33,663 nt of DNA from SLID01 sp041667545 (GCA_041667545.1 JBAYES010000016.1:1-33663), one strand, 5' to 3'. Positions 10,798 to 19,317 are shown, numbered from the stretch's first letter. Translations and numbers: made by a program. The notes: generated by a model not told the origin, from the letters alone.

Positions 10798-11484
10798 GTG
10801 AAATTTTTCAGAAGATCGGTGACTTTACTGATAGTTTTTTTGATAGGGTTTTTTTCATATGGAATATTTTCAAGAATTGTCCGTGAGAACATAGTTCTGA
10901 GGCAGGTCATAGCAAGGTTGAAGGCCGACACACGAATAGCGGAAGTGCTTGTTACCGGAGTGAATTATGACGAGTCTACGAACACCACAAAAACTACAAT
11001 AAAGTTCCTGGAATATGACGTCAGCGGAGAACCTCTCGCCCCCAGATATTTCACATTTTCCGGGAATCTTATACAATTTCAATCGCTTGTGATCCGTTTT
11101 CAGGATAAATACATAGAAAAAGCAGACAGATTTAGAGGTAAAAGCGTATATCTTTTCTGGAAAGTTTTTGTGCTTGACGGGCCCAGAACCGTTGAATACC
11201 CTATTACCGAGATAAATTCCGTCCCGGAAGGATACTCTGTTGAAAGCGGGGAAGACGCTGAAAAAAAGATATGGGAAAGATTCTGGACATATGCTCTTAG
11301 CCCGGAAGGGGAGAGGAATACCGGTATAAAGAATGCCCAAATAGAGGCTCCGGGAACGATGTTCGTTCCGGGGATTCTGTATACTCTCAAGATCGAGCAT
11401 GACGGAGGCATAAGGATAGACGCTTCCCCCCTCTCTCCCATAATTCAGGGAGAGACGATACCTGCCTCGAAAAGGATAGTGTAA
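10798..11484 (+). CDS. Hypothetical membrane-anchored protein
   Basis: I do not recognise a named family. The 228-residue protein from GTG 10798 starts with a short basic segment (MKFFRRS) and one transmembrane helix (about residues 7-25). A charged amphipathic stretch (RIVRENIVLRQVIARLKAD, possibly a short coiled coil) follows, then a soluble domain of about 180 residues rich in beta-type and aromatic residues. This predicts one helix with most of the protein outside the membrane. GTG 10798 is preferred over TTG 10765 because AGGAAGG lies eight bases upstream and the protein then begins as a normal signal anchor. It has its own space between the cold-shock terminator and the inverted-repeat element at 11491. 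No promoter is obvious. Confidence 0.8.
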   Translation: MKFFRRSVTLLIVFLIGFFSYGIFSRIVRENIVLRQVIARLKADTRIAEVLVTGVNYDESTNTTKTTIKFLEYDVSGEPLAPRYFTFSGNLIQFQSLVIRFQDKYIEKADRFRGKSVYLFWKVFVLDGPRTVEYPITEINSVPEGYSVESGEDAEKKIWERFWTYALSPEGERNTGIKNAQIEAPGTMFVPGILYTLKIEHDGGIRIDASPLSPIIQGETIPASKRIV

Positions 11485-11490
11485 AATTTC

Positions 11491-11700
11491 TTGCTGACTT
11501 TTGCGATACATTCAGAGTGTTCCTCCCAGGGACGTTCGCCCGGCTCCAGCGGCCGGGCTCTCTCCACGTGGAGCTGTTTTGCTCCTCGCTCTTTCTCTGA
11601 TAGCTTGCTAAAGGGACGCTCGGAGACCAATCCAAAACAAGCTCCCCGAGGCCCTGTCCGGAACACTCTAAATGTATCGCTTCTTGAGAAAAGTCAGCAA
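11491..11700 (+). repeat. 210-bp inverted-repeat element (possible MITE or structured RNA)
   Basis: The left arm (11491-11523) begins TTGCTGACTTTT and continues GCGATACATTCAGAGTGTTCC. The right arm carries the complements GGAACACTCTAAATGTATCGC (11660-11680, one mismatch) and AAAAGTCAGCAA (11689-11700), separated by an 8-nt insertion. Inside are CCCGGC/GCCGGG, the palindrome CTCCACGTGGAG, and GGAGCTGTTTT pairing with AAAACAAGCTCC with a one-base bulge. It has no convincing reading frame and no clear target-site duplication. It starts six bases after the preceding stop codon. It fills most of the 345-bp gap between genes; the rest is the promoter and leader of the next gene. Confidence 0.75.
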
Positions 11701-11731
11701 CTTTCTTGACACTATGGAAAAGATAAGAATC

Positions 11732-11760
11732 TCGACATATTTCGGACCGTATTGTATACT
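11732..11760 (+). promoter_or_regulatory. Promoter of the small acidic exported protein
   Basis: TCGACA (11732-11737), a 17-bp spacer, TATACT (11755-11760); each hexamer matches consensus at 5 of 6 positions. An apparent in-frame start at 11752 overlaps the -10 box, which supports the start at 11830. Confidence 0.65.
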
Positions 11761-11829
11761 ATGTGGGTCGGGAACTTGCCAAAAATGTTTGAGCAAGCAT
11801 CATCCCGGCAAACTCCAAAGGAGGAGAAA

Positions 11830-12207
11830 ATGAAGATCGTAAGAGTCCTGGTATCGGTAATGCTACTGGTATGCGCGGGCAATGCGGGTTCTTTCGCTCA
11901 GGAAGAGCAGGGCGATGTCATGGTGTTAAAAGCCGAGATAGTTTCACTGGATCCGGAAGCGGGAACTTTGATAGTAGAGGGAGACGAGGAAGCCGGTGAC
12001 CTGGCGGGAAAGGAAATAATGCTCAATGTTTCAGGTGAAACAGTTATATTCTTTGAGGATGAGGAAATAGATCTTTATGATCTTATGACCGGAGACAACC
12101 TTACGATAGAACATTATACCGACGGATCAGGAGAGATAGTCGTTACAAAGATACATCTTGAATATGATTTTGTGGAGGTAGAAGAGGATATATACGATTT
12201 TGAATGA
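11830..12207 (+). CDS. Small acidic exported protein of unknown function
   Basis: A 125-residue protein from ATG 11830, which has AAAGGAGGAG just upstream. Residues 1-23 form a signal peptide (basic MK, hydrophobic VRVLVSVMLLVCAGNAG, likely cleavage near SFA/QEE), so the mature protein is about 100 residues and exported. The mature part has repeated short strands (MVLKAEIVSLDPEAGTLIVEG, then KEIMLNVSGETVIFFEDEE). This suggests a small beta-barrel or OB-like fold, similar in style to exported DUF5666-type proteins, but I cannot assign a family. The C-terminus is very acidic. It is followed 103 bp later by another small exported protein. Confidence 0.8.
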   Translation: MKIVRVLVSVMLLVCAGNAGSFAQEEQGDVMVLKAEIVSLDPEAGTLIVEGDEEAGDLAGKEIMLNVSGETVIFFEDEEIDLYDLMTGDNLTIEHYTDGSGEIVVTKIHLEYDFVEVEEDIYDFE

Positions 12208-12310
12208 AAAACGGATATACGGCGGCGGCCTGATGTGAAGCATGTCAGTATGCCCGGGGAAAGCAGATTGAACGTAAAAGTGTGAAAACCCAAACTTGCA
12301 GGAGAGTAGT

Positions 12311-12661
12311 ATGAAAAAAAACTTTTTAGCGATAGCGGCATTGTTTGTGGCCATGGCCATGGCTACAGGGGTCTATGCGGATGGATTAAAAACAGGGTTT
12401 TCGGCGCAGGGATCCAGAGACAAATTAGTGCGTGGTGTATTGAATATCGCCGATTCCGTGGTCGAAATTCCGGGAACTATGATGAGAAAAAGCCAGAAAG
12501 AAGGCATCGTTTCCGGCATGATCCTGGGCCCGGTTGAAGGGGTCTTGAACACCGTCAAACGGGCTCTCGCCGGAGTTTGGGAGGTAGTGGCTTTTCCAAT
12601 ACCCATTCCTGAAAATTATGAGCCCATTCTTTCCGATCCCGAATTCCTTAACGTGAATTGA
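12311..12661 (+). CDS. Exosortase system-associated protein, TIGR04073-like
   Basis: A 116-residue exported protein. The signal peptide MKKNFLAIAALFVAMAMATGVYA is likely cut after residue 23. The mature part carries the family pattern RGVLNIADSVVEIPG, then GMILGPVEGVLNTVKRALAGVWEVVAFPIPIPENYEPI. I recognise this as the TIGR04073 type (EIP, FPIP and YEP landmarks). That family occurs in genomes with exosortase/PEP-CTERM sorting, and its biochemical role is unknown. ATG 12311 has AGGAGAG at normal spacing; the TTG at 12296 would add five residues before the signal peptide and is rejected. No exosortase or PEP-CTERM protein is visible in the window. Confidence 0.8.
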   Translation: MKKNFLAIAALFVAMAMATGVYADGLKTGFSAQGSRDKLVRGVLNIADSVVEIPGTMMRKSQKEGIVSGMILGPVEGVLNTVKRALAGVWEVVAFPIPIPENYEPILSDPEFLNVN

Positions 12662-12818
12662 ATCGTTTTTTATTGCGGGTTTCTTGTTCGATCCCAAAAA
12701 TAAGGTTCCGAATGGAGATAAGTAAAAAGGATAGCGGGGGGCGCGAGAAACATCGATGTAAGTTGGAATAGATGGACCGTTTGCACTTGGGGCGAACAAG
12801 AACGAAGGAGGTAATCTG

Positions 12819-14879
12819 GTGGCTGTTTCGACGAAAAAGATACGGAATGTTGTATTGATAGCTCATTCCGGAGCGGGGAAAACCACGCTCATAGAGAACA
12901 TGCTTCACAAGGGAGGGGCGATATCAAAGCCGGGGAGTATTGACGCGGGAACTACGGTCTGCGATCATTCTGATGATGAGAAAGAGAGGAAAAATTCTAT
13001 AAACCTTTCGGCGGCTTTTTATGAAAGAGACGGGTATAAAGTGAATCTTGTGGATACTCCGGGATATCTGGATTATATCGGGGAAGTTGTTGCCGGGATC
13101 AATTCCTGCGACGCGGCAATACTGATAGTTGACGCGGTCAGCGGTATTCAGGTGGGAACCATGAAATTCTGGAAATTGGCGCAGGAGCTTAAACTGCCGG
13201 TACTTGTTGTAGTCGGTAAAATGGATAAGGACAATGCCAATTTTGATAAGGTTATGGCAAGTCTGCAGGATGTTCTCGGAAAGGGATGTGTGGCGTTATG
13301 CTATCCCAACGGAAAAGGCGGCGAGTTCTCAGCCGTAGCTAACCTTCTCACAAAAACCGGGATAGAGGCTTTGCAGGGTGATGACAAAGAGAGGGCCGTC
13401 AAAATGTCAGCCGATATGACCGAGGGAGTGGCCGAATCCGACGACTCACTTCTTGAAAAGTATCTTGAGCAGGGGGAACTATCGTCGGAAGAGGTAAAAA
13501 CCGCTTTCAGAAAAGGAGTGATCTCGGGCAAGGTGATACCGGTGATACCGGCGGCCGTAGAAAAAGGTATAGGTTTGGATGAGATAATGATGGTAATAGA
13601 GAATTATTTTCCTTGTCCGGACGAAATGCCCGGCGTGCCGGCCGGGGCGATCGGTGGGGACAAAGATGGAGAAAAATTTGTTGTGGATCCCAAAGAAGAC
13701 GGACCTTTTTCGGCGCAGGTGTTTAAAACCATTTCCGACCCTTATGCGGGGCAGATATCCATTTTCAGGGTCAGGTCGGGCAAAGTTTCCCTGAATCAAA
13801 ACGTCAGGAATACATCCAGGGGTAATTCTGAAAAATTGGGGCAATTATTCTGTTTGAGGGGGAAAGAACAGATACATGTTGATACAGTTGTCTGCGGGGA
13901 TATAGCGGCGGTCGCGAAGCTCAAGGATACACATACGAACGATACTCTTTCAGACGAAAAAATACAAGTAAAGTTTAACGATATAAATTTTCCGGAACCG
14001 GCTGTCAGCTTTTCGGTGAAACCTAAAAGCAGATCCGATGAGGACAAAATATCCGGGGTGCTTACAAAACTTGCGGCGGAAGACCCGGCCTTCAAGTGGG
14101 AGCTCGATCCCCAGACACATGAGATGATAATCTCAGGTATGGGAGATCTTCATCTAAAGACCATGATATCGAGGATGAAAAGCCGATATGGGGTCGAGGT
14201 TGAAATAGGCACGCCTAAGATAGCTTACAAAGAGACCATAATGGGGAAAGGTGATTCGCAGTACCGGCATAAGAAACAATCAGGCGGAGCAGGGCAGTTT
14301 GCAGAGGTCTGGCTTAAAGTAGAGCCTCTTTCCAGGGGGGAAGGATTCCAGTTTGTGGACGAGATTGTGGGCGGCGCTATTCCGAGACAGTTCATAAGCA
14401 GTTGTGAAAAGGGAATAGTCAACGCCATGAAGGAAGGGGCGGTAGCGGGATTCCCCGTTATAGATGTTAAAGTTACCGTGTATGACGGCAAGACCCACCC
14501 TGTCGATTCCAAAGATATTGCTTTCCAGATAGCCGCGGCGCATGGGTTCAGGGAGGCTTGCGGCAAGGCCAAACCCGTGGTGCTGGAACCGGTTATGAAC
14601 GTGGAATTAACAATACCGGAAGAAAACATGGGGGATGTTACGGGTTCGTTGAGTTCCAGAAGAGGCAGGGTCCAGGGAATGGACACGGAAACAGGGATGC
14701 AGATAGTGAAGGCGCAGATACCGCTTGAAGAGATGTACAAATATGTCAATGAGCTTAAATCCCTTACCGCGGGAAGGGCAACCTACACAATGTCATTCTC
14801 TCATTATGAGCCCTTACCGTCAAATATAGCGCAAAAGGTCATTACCGAAAATAAACGGGAGTACCATAGCGAAGGATGA
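12819..14879 (+). CDS. EF-G-like translational GTPase
   Basis: A 686-residue protein with the EF-G domain series: GTPase domain (about 8-280), beta-barrel domain II (about 300-390), and EF-G domains III-V to the C-terminus. The start is GTG 12819 with AAGGAGGT six bases upstream. G1 is AHSGAGKT (15-22) instead of the AHIDAGKT of canonical EF-G. G3 is DTPG (79-82). G4 is GKMD (133-136), where canonical GTPases have NKMD. These departures place it in the EF-G-like paralogue group rather than the main elongation factor. The housekeeping fusA is presumably elsewhere, since rpsL/rpsG neighbours are absent. A role in translocation or ribosome recycling is possible but not shown by the sequence. Confidence 0.9.
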   Translation: MAVSTKKIRNVVLIAHSGAGKTTLIENMLHKGGAISKPGSIDAGTTVCDHSDDEKERKNSINLSAAFYERDGYKVNLVDTPGYLDYIGEVVAGINSCDAAILIVDAVSGIQVGTMKFWKLAQELKLPVLVVVGKMDKDNANFDKVMASLQDVLGKGCVALCYPNGKGGEFSAVANLLTKTGIEALQGDDKERAVKMSADMTEGVAESDDSLLEKYLEQGELSSEEVKTAFRKGVISGKVIPVIPAAVEKGIGLDEIMMVIENYFPCPDEMPGVPAGAIGGDKDGEKFVVDPKEDGPFSAQVFKTISDPYAGQISIFRVRSGKVSLNQNVRNTSRGNSEKLGQLFCLRGKEQIHVDTVVCGDIAAVAKLKDTHTNDTLSDEKIQVKFNDINFPEPAVSFSVKPKSRSDEDKISGVLTKLAAEDPAFKWELDPQTHEMIISGMGDLHLKTMISRMKSRYGVEVEIGTPKIAYKETIMGKGDSQYRHKKQSGGAGQFAEVWLKVEPLSRGEGFQFVDEIVGGAIPRQFISSCEKGIVNAMKEGAVAGFPVIDVKVTVYDGKTHPVDSKDIAFQIAAAHGFREACGKAKPVVLEPVMNVELTIPEENMGDVTGSLSSRRGRVQGMDTETGMQIVKAQIPLEEMYKYVNELKSLTAGRATYTMSFSHYEPLPSNIAQKVITENKREYHSEG

Positions 14880-14931
14880 TCTGCGGGTACGGGATTGGGA
14901 TCTGTGAACTATAATAAACATAGGAGATAAT

Positions 14932-15684
14932 ATGTCCGGGCATTCGAAGTGGGCCAGCATAAAGCACAAAAAAGGGGCTCTTGACGCTAAAAGAGGAAAG
15001 TTGTTCACAAAACTTATACGGGAGGTAACTGTAGCGGCAAGAGAGGGAGGGGGGGACGTTGATTCCAACCCCAGGCTCAGGCTTGCTGTGCAAAAGGCAA
15101 AAGACGCTAATATGCCGGCTGACAATATAGAAAGAGGCATCAAGAAAGGCACAGGGGAACTCGAAGGAGTATCTTACGAGAATATTTCTTTTGAAGGATA
15201 TTCTGTGGGCGGTGTCGCTGTTATTGTCGAGGTGTTGACAGATAACAGGAACAGGGCTACCAGCTCAGTACGCGCGGCTTTTTCGAAACGCGGCGGAAAT
15301 ATGGCCGGGGCCGGGTCCGTAGCTTTTCAGTTTGATAAAAAAGGCGTTTTTACTATAAAGAAGGGCGGTATGAGCGAAGAACAGCTTTTTGAGATAATTC
15401 TCGATGCCGGAGCCGAAGATATGGAAGTTGAGGACGAATTTTACGAAGTGGTATGCGCGGTACAGGATTTCGACAAAGTAAGAACGGCTCTTACAGCAAA
15501 GGGGATCGAGGTTGAATCAGGAGAGCTGAGCATGGTACCGAAAAACACAGTAAAAGTGGATGATGTGGATGTAGCTCGGAAGATCCTGGCTCTTGTGGAC
15601 GATCTGGAGGATAACGATGATGTTCAGAATGTTTACTGCAATTTTGATATACCCGATAATATACTAAAACAGATAGAGCAATAG
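14932..15684 (+). CDS. yebC: YebC/PmpR family protein
   Basis: A 250-residue protein beginning MSGHSKWASIKHKKGALDAKRGK, the YebC/TACO1 signature, and matching the family length across all three domains. Members were annotated as transcriptional regulators. Bacterial and mitochondrial members are now linked to relieving ribosome stalling at difficult sequences such as polyproline. The start has TAGGAG at normal spacing. It lies 52 bp after the EF-G-like gene and 50 bp before ruvC; yebC-ruvCAB is a widespread gene order, supporting one transcription unit. Confidence 0.96.
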   Translation: MSGHSKWASIKHKKGALDAKRGKLFTKLIREVTVAAREGGGDVDSNPRLRLAVQKAKDANMPADNIERGIKKGTGELEGVSYENISFEGYSVGGVAVIVEVLTDNRNRATSSVRAAFSKRGGNMAGAGSVAFQFDKKGVFTIKKGGMSEEQLFEIILDAGAEDMEVEDEFYEVVCAVQDFDKVRTALTAKGIEVESGELSMVPKNTVKVDDVDVARKILALVDDLEDNDDVQNVYCNFDIPDNILKQIEQ

Positions 15685-15734
15685 TAGTGTCATTTTTTGA
15701 GTTTTGTCGCGTCCCACGGAAGAGATCTTCTATT

Positions 15735-16223
15735 ATGCGTATACTTGGAGTTGACCCCGGATTGTTGAGAACAGGTTATGGAGTTATAGATGCCGGGAAA
15801 GAGGGAATAAAAATGGTTCAGGCCGGGGTCGTTCTGACCTCGCCCAAAGATGGTATATCATTGAGAGTACAGGACATATACCGAAATATCACCGCTGTTA
15901 TCCTGGAGAGTAAACCTTCAGTACTTGTTCTTGAGAAATTGTATTCGCATTATAAACATCCGGCAACATCGATACTTATGGGGCATTCGCGGGGAGTAGT
16001 TTGCCTGGCATGCGGGATAAATGGTTTGAAATTGGTGAACTATGCGTCAACTAGAATAAAAAAATCCATTACAGGTAACGGGCACGCGGGCAAATATCAG
16101 GTAAGGGAAATGGTAAAGGACATACTAAAACTTACCAAAGATCCGGAGCCGATGGATGTTAGCGACGCTCTGGCCATGGCAATCAGCTATGTGTTTATCG
16201 ATGGGGTGAGGGCGAAGGGGTAA
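15735..16223 (+). CDS. ruvC: Holliday junction endonuclease RuvC
   Basis: A 162-residue resolvase that cuts four-way DNA junctions symmetrically, acting with RuvAB in recombinational repair. The RNase H-like acidic residues are present: D7 in GVDPG, E67 in LVLEKLY, and D141 and D144 in MDVSDALAMA. ATG 15735 gives the family N-terminus MRILGVDPG; the GTG at 15687 would add 16 foreign residues and is rejected. It is the first gene of a ruvC-ruvA-ruvB cluster. Confidence 0.96.
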   Translation: MRILGVDPGLLRTGYGVIDAGKEGIKMVQAGVVLTSPKDGISLRVQDIYRNITAVILESKPSVLVLEKLYSHYKHPATSILMGHSRGVVCLACGINGLKLVNYASTRIKKSITGNGHAGKYQVREMVKDILKLTKDPEPMDVSDALAMAISYVFIDGVRAKG

Positions 16224-16254
16224 GAGATAAGAGGTAAGGGGGAAGGGCAAAGAG

Positions 16255-16896
16255 ATGATCGCGGGGATATCGGGGAAGATAATTGAGAGAAAGCAAGGGG
16301 CGGTCGTTATAGAAAGCGGCGGGCTTCTTTATGAGGTCCTACTGCCCGGAGCAGTCCAGAGAGCCATGAATTCCGGGGAACAGCCCGCAACAGAGATCAG
16401 GCTTATTATCTACCACTACATTCAGATGAGCCAATCTTCCGGAGTACCCGTTTTGATAGGGTTCTGCAATGAAATTGAGAAGGAGTTTTTTGAGAAGTTC
16501 ATATCGGTCTCGGGGATAGGGCCCAAAGCCGCCTGCAGGGCGCTTGCGGAAGATTTTTCAAAAATAGCACTAGCTATAGACAATGGCGATGAGGGAGTCC
16601 TCAGATCTCTTCCCGGCATAGGGGGAAGAAAAGCGGCGGAGATAATAGCAAAGCTGAAAGGAAAAGTGGGGAAATATTGTCTGATAAAGGTCTCGGAAGC
16701 TGTTTCGGGAGAAAGTGTATCTCGCGGATCCCAGGACGATGAAATAAAAAGAGAAGCTGTCGAGATCCTTAAACAGCTTCAGTACAGGTCTTCCGAGGCG
16801 GAAGAAATGGTGAAAAAAGCCATGGCAAGGATGCCTGAAATAAAGACGAGCGAAGAACTTTTAAACGAAGTTTATAGACAGAGAAAACCGATGTAA
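16255..16896 (+). CDS. ruvA: Holliday junction DNA-binding protein RuvA
   Basis: A 213-residue junction-binding subunit that loads RuvB for branch migration. The N-terminal OB-fold domain covers about 1-65. Two helix-hairpin-helix motifs bind DNA backbone: FISVSGIGPKAACRAL (82-97) and LRSLPGIGGRKAAEII (116-131). The C-terminal domain III (about 155-205), which contacts RuvB, follows a flexible linker. It starts 31 bp after ruvC, in a purine-rich stretch containing AGGGGGAAGGG. Confidence 0.96.
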   Translation: MIAGISGKIIERKQGAVVIESGGLLYEVLLPGAVQRAMNSGEQPATEIRLIIYHYIQMSQSSGVPVLIGFCNEIEKEFFEKFISVSGIGPKAACRALAEDFSKIALAIDNGDEGVLRSLPGIGGRKAAEIIAKLKGKVGKYCLIKVSEAVSGESVSRGSQDDEIKREAVEILKQLQYRSSEAEEMVKKAMARMPEIKTSEELLNEVYRQRKPM

Positions 16897-16922
16897 CGTA
16901 TTAAAGTTCCGGGGAGATGAAA

Positions 16923-17972
16923 ATGCCTGAAGAAAAAAGAATAAGATTTACTGACGATGGACAGGATCTTGTCCGCCAGGCGGAAAGTGACGACGATGTT
17001 ATAGCCGGTCTATCGCTGCGTCCGGGAGGATTGGATGAGTTCATCGGACAGCAAGCTCTTATTGATTCTTTGAAAATAGCTTTGGAAGCTTCAAACAGAC
17101 GTTCGGAACCCATGGAACACATGCTTTTCGCGGGCCCTCCGGGTCTTGGGAAGACCTCTCTTGCCCACGTAATAGCCAGAGAAAAAGGCGCTAAAATAAC
17201 CGCGACAAGCGGTCCGGCTATAGAAAGGGCCGGGGATCTTATAGGTATACTTACAAACCTTTCTAACGGCGATGTGCTGTTCATTGATGAGATACACCGG
17301 TTGTCAAAAGTGGTGGAAGAGTTTATATATCCAGCCATGGAGAATTTTCAGATAGATTTTCTTGTCGATAAAGGGCCGTATGCCAAAACTATCAAATTTA
17401 ACCTGAAAAGGTTTACTCTTATCGGGGCCACTACGCGGTCGGGCCTTTTAAGCTCGCCCTTACGTGACAGGTTTGGGATGTTCTTTCATTTGGAGTTTTA
17501 TTCCATGGACGATCTTGAAAAGATAATAAAAAGATCGGCGGGTCTTTTGGGTATTTTCATAGATTCCGGAGGGGCCGCCGAAATAGCTCTCCGTTCCAGG
17601 GGGACCCCGCGGATAGCGAATCGTCTTTTGAGGCGTGTGAGGGATTGGGTAGAGGTGAGGTCAGACGGAAAAATTACGCGCGAGGCCGCATCAATGGCTC
17701 TGGCTGAGCATGGGATAGATAAAAGCGGACTTGACAGGATAGATAGAAGGCTTATAGAAGTAATGCACAGTGTATACAAGGGGGGGCCGGTAGGGATAGA
17801 GGCTCTGGCATCGTCCCTGAACGAGGAAACAGATACCATTGAGGATGTTATCGAACCGTATTTACTGAACATAGGTTTTTTAAGAAGAACGCCGCGCGGC
17901 AGAGAACTCACTGAAAAAGCCCTTGATTTTATAGGTAAAAAAGATATATCGGGCGGGGATCTTTTTAGATAG
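16923..17972 (+). CDS. ruvB: Holliday junction branch-migration ATPase RuvB
   Basis: A 349-residue AAA+ motor that forms hexamers on each side of RuvA and drives branch migration. Walker A is GPPGLGKT (71-78), Walker B ends LFIDEIH (119-125), and sensor 1 is GATTR (168-172). The arginine-finger region is SPLRDRFG (178-185), and the C-terminal winged helix covers about 265-335. ATG 16923 is chosen because GGGGAG (16911-16916) is six bases upstream; the in-frame ATG 16917 directly abuts that site and would add two residues. It lies 26 bp after ruvA in the same operon. Confidence 0.97.
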   Translation: MPEEKRIRFTDDGQDLVRQAESDDDVIAGLSLRPGGLDEFIGQQALIDSLKIALEASNRRSEPMEHMLFAGPPGLGKTSLAHVIAREKGAKITATSGPAIERAGDLIGILTNLSNGDVLFIDEIHRLSKVVEEFIYPAMENFQIDFLVDKGPYAKTIKFNLKRFTLIGATTRSGLLSSPLRDRFGMFFHLEFYSMDDLEKIIKRSAGLLGIFIDSGGAAEIALRSRGTPRIANRLLRRVRDWVEVRSDGKITREAASMALAEHGIDKSGLDRIDRRLIEVMHSVYKGGPVGIEALASSLNEETDTIEDVIEPYLLNIGFLRRTPRGRELTEKALDFIGKKDISGGDLFR

Positions 17973-17990
17973 AGAGAGCTGTGTTGCCGG

Positions 17991-18013
17991 ACAAATTTTT
18001 GAGGCAAATTTGT
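17991..18013 (+). promoter_or_regulatory. Hairpin covering the start region of the SpoIID-like gene
   Basis: ACAAATTT (17991-17998) pairs perfectly with AAATTTGT (18006-18013). The 7-nt loop holds the only GAGG-like ribosome binding site, and the predicted TTG start (18010-18012) lies in the stem. This could limit translation initiation. Confidence 0.4.
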
Positions 18014-19206
18014 TGTCAGGACCGTTAAGATCAGGCGGAAGAAAAAAGATCCTGTTGATATCAGGGAGTTTTTTTTTAACGCTTGTTGTTTTTTTCTATA
18101 TAAGGCCTTCATCGAAACAGACTTTCCCTGAAGATAGTTCGATCATACGCGTACGAATAGCCCGTCATGCCGTTTCAGCCGATATTCATTCTTCCGGCAT
18201 ATGCCGGATAATAGATCCATTGTCCGGAAAAGTGATCCTTGCTGAAGCGGATATTCGAAAGGATTCCGAGATAAAGATATCGGGAGGAAAGATACTGGCG
18301 GCCGGCAAAGTTTTTAAGGAACGTGTTATCCGCATCTCTCCGGGGAAGAGAAGCGGGTTTTATTTTAACGGAACAGAATATAGGGGAGAACTCGATATTA
18401 CGCTTAAAGGCCAGCATTTTTACGCGGTAAATAGAGTAGGACTGGAAGATTACCTTAAAGGAGTGATCCCAAGGGAAGTTTATAATTTCTGGCCCATGTC
18501 AGTTCTTAAGGCCCAGGCGGTGGCTTCAAGAAGCTATGCCTTGTTCGAATCCCGGAGAAGAAAGAAAAGAGAGTATGATCTTACCTCGGATACGTTAACC
18601 CAGGTTTACGGGGGGAGATCCGCGGAAAGGGCCAGGACTACGAACGCGGTAGTATCTACCCGGGGGGAGGTGCTTAACGCCGGAGGTGAACTTATCCCCG
18701 GATATTTTCATGCTTCTTGCGGAGGCCATACAGCCGACATTTCAAAGGTTTGGGGCGGAGTTTGGTCTGAACATTTCAAGGGGAAAAGGTCTCCCTACTG
18801 CCGGTGGACGCCGCCCTACAGGTGGAGGGCCAGGATCCCGACAACAGAGATACTTTCCAAGTTGAATTCTTCGGGACATGAATTCGATCGTATAGATGAC
18901 ATCAGGTCCGGAAAAAGAGATGCTTCAGGACGTGTGGAATATGTGATGGTGAGGTCACGGAACAGGTGGTTTGAAATACCCGCGAGGGATATTTTGAATT
19001 CCATAGGAAGAAAAACTTTGAAAAGTTCCAACTTCCGTGTAAAGAAATACCCGCTTTTTTATGATTTCAACGGATATGGCTGGGGGCATGGGGTAGGGAT
19101 GTGCCAATGGTGCGCATTCGGGTTATCCCTGAGAAGATGGGATTACAAGAGAATATTGGAATTTTTTTATCCCGGCGCGAAAGTGTCTCCCCTTGAGGAA
19201 GATTAA
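18010..19206 (+). CDS. SpoIID/LytB-domain protein (probable peptidoglycan lytic transglycosylase)
   Basis: A 398-residue protein with one N-terminal transmembrane helix (about 13-31), placing the rest outside the cytoplasmic membrane. The SpoIID domain covers about 135-390. GVIPREV contains E156, at the position of the catalytic glutamate of SpoIID-type lytic transglycosylases, and KAQAVASRSYAL follows. HASCGGHT and SPYC resemble the cysteine/histidine metal-site region of the family. The domain ends with GYGWGHGVGMCQWCA and KRILEFFYPGA, strong signature motifs. SpoIID cleaves glycan strands, here probably in general wall remodelling since nothing suggests sporulation. The TTG start has only a weak GAGG upstream, inside a hairpin, so the exact start is uncertain. 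Confidence 0.9.
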   Translation: MLSGPLRSGGRKKILLISGSFFLTLVVFFYIRPSSKQTFPEDSSIIRVRIARHAVSADIHSSGICRIIDPLSGKVILAEADIRKDSEIKISGGKILAAGKVFKERVIRISPGKRSGFYFNGTEYRGELDITLKGQHFYAVNRVGLEDYLKGVIPREVYNFWPMSVLKAQAVASRSYALFESRRRKKREYDLTSDTLTQVYGGRSAERARTTNAVVSTRGEVLNAGGELIPGYFHASCGGHTADISKVWGGVWSEHFKGKRSPYCRWTPPYRWRARIPTTEILSKLNSSGHEFDRIDDIRSGKRDASGRVEYVMVRSRNRWFEIPARDILNSIGRKTLKSSNFRVKKYPLFYDFNGYGWGHGVGMCQWCAFGLSLRRWDYKRILEFFYPGAKVSPLEED

Positions 19207-19252
19207 TGGCTTGAACCGGCAGGGTTCTGTTTTGACAGTCCTGTTTTGTGGG

Positions 19253-19281
19253 TTGTTACAAGTGGATACGGGTGATATAAT
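19253..19281 (+). promoter_or_regulatory. Promoter of the glycan gene cluster
   Basis: TTGTTA (19253-19258), a 17-bp spacer and a perfect TATAAT (19276-19281). It lies 36 bp before the epimerase ATG and is the only good promoter I see for the 14-kb cluster downstream. Confidence 0.7.
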
Positions 19282-19317
19282 CTATTTTCTTGAATATGAT
19301 CTGTATAGAGGAGAGAG

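Noticed and set aside
11706..11733. Second promoter from TTGACA at 11706
   Set aside because: No acceptable -10 hexamer occurs 16-18 bp downstream; the pair at 11732/11755 is better.
12208..12310. Cyclic-di-GMP or other riboswitch in the leader of the exosortase-associated gene
   Set aside because: Some short pairing around CTGATGTGAAGCATGTCAG is possible, but none of the conserved riboswitch cores I know is present.
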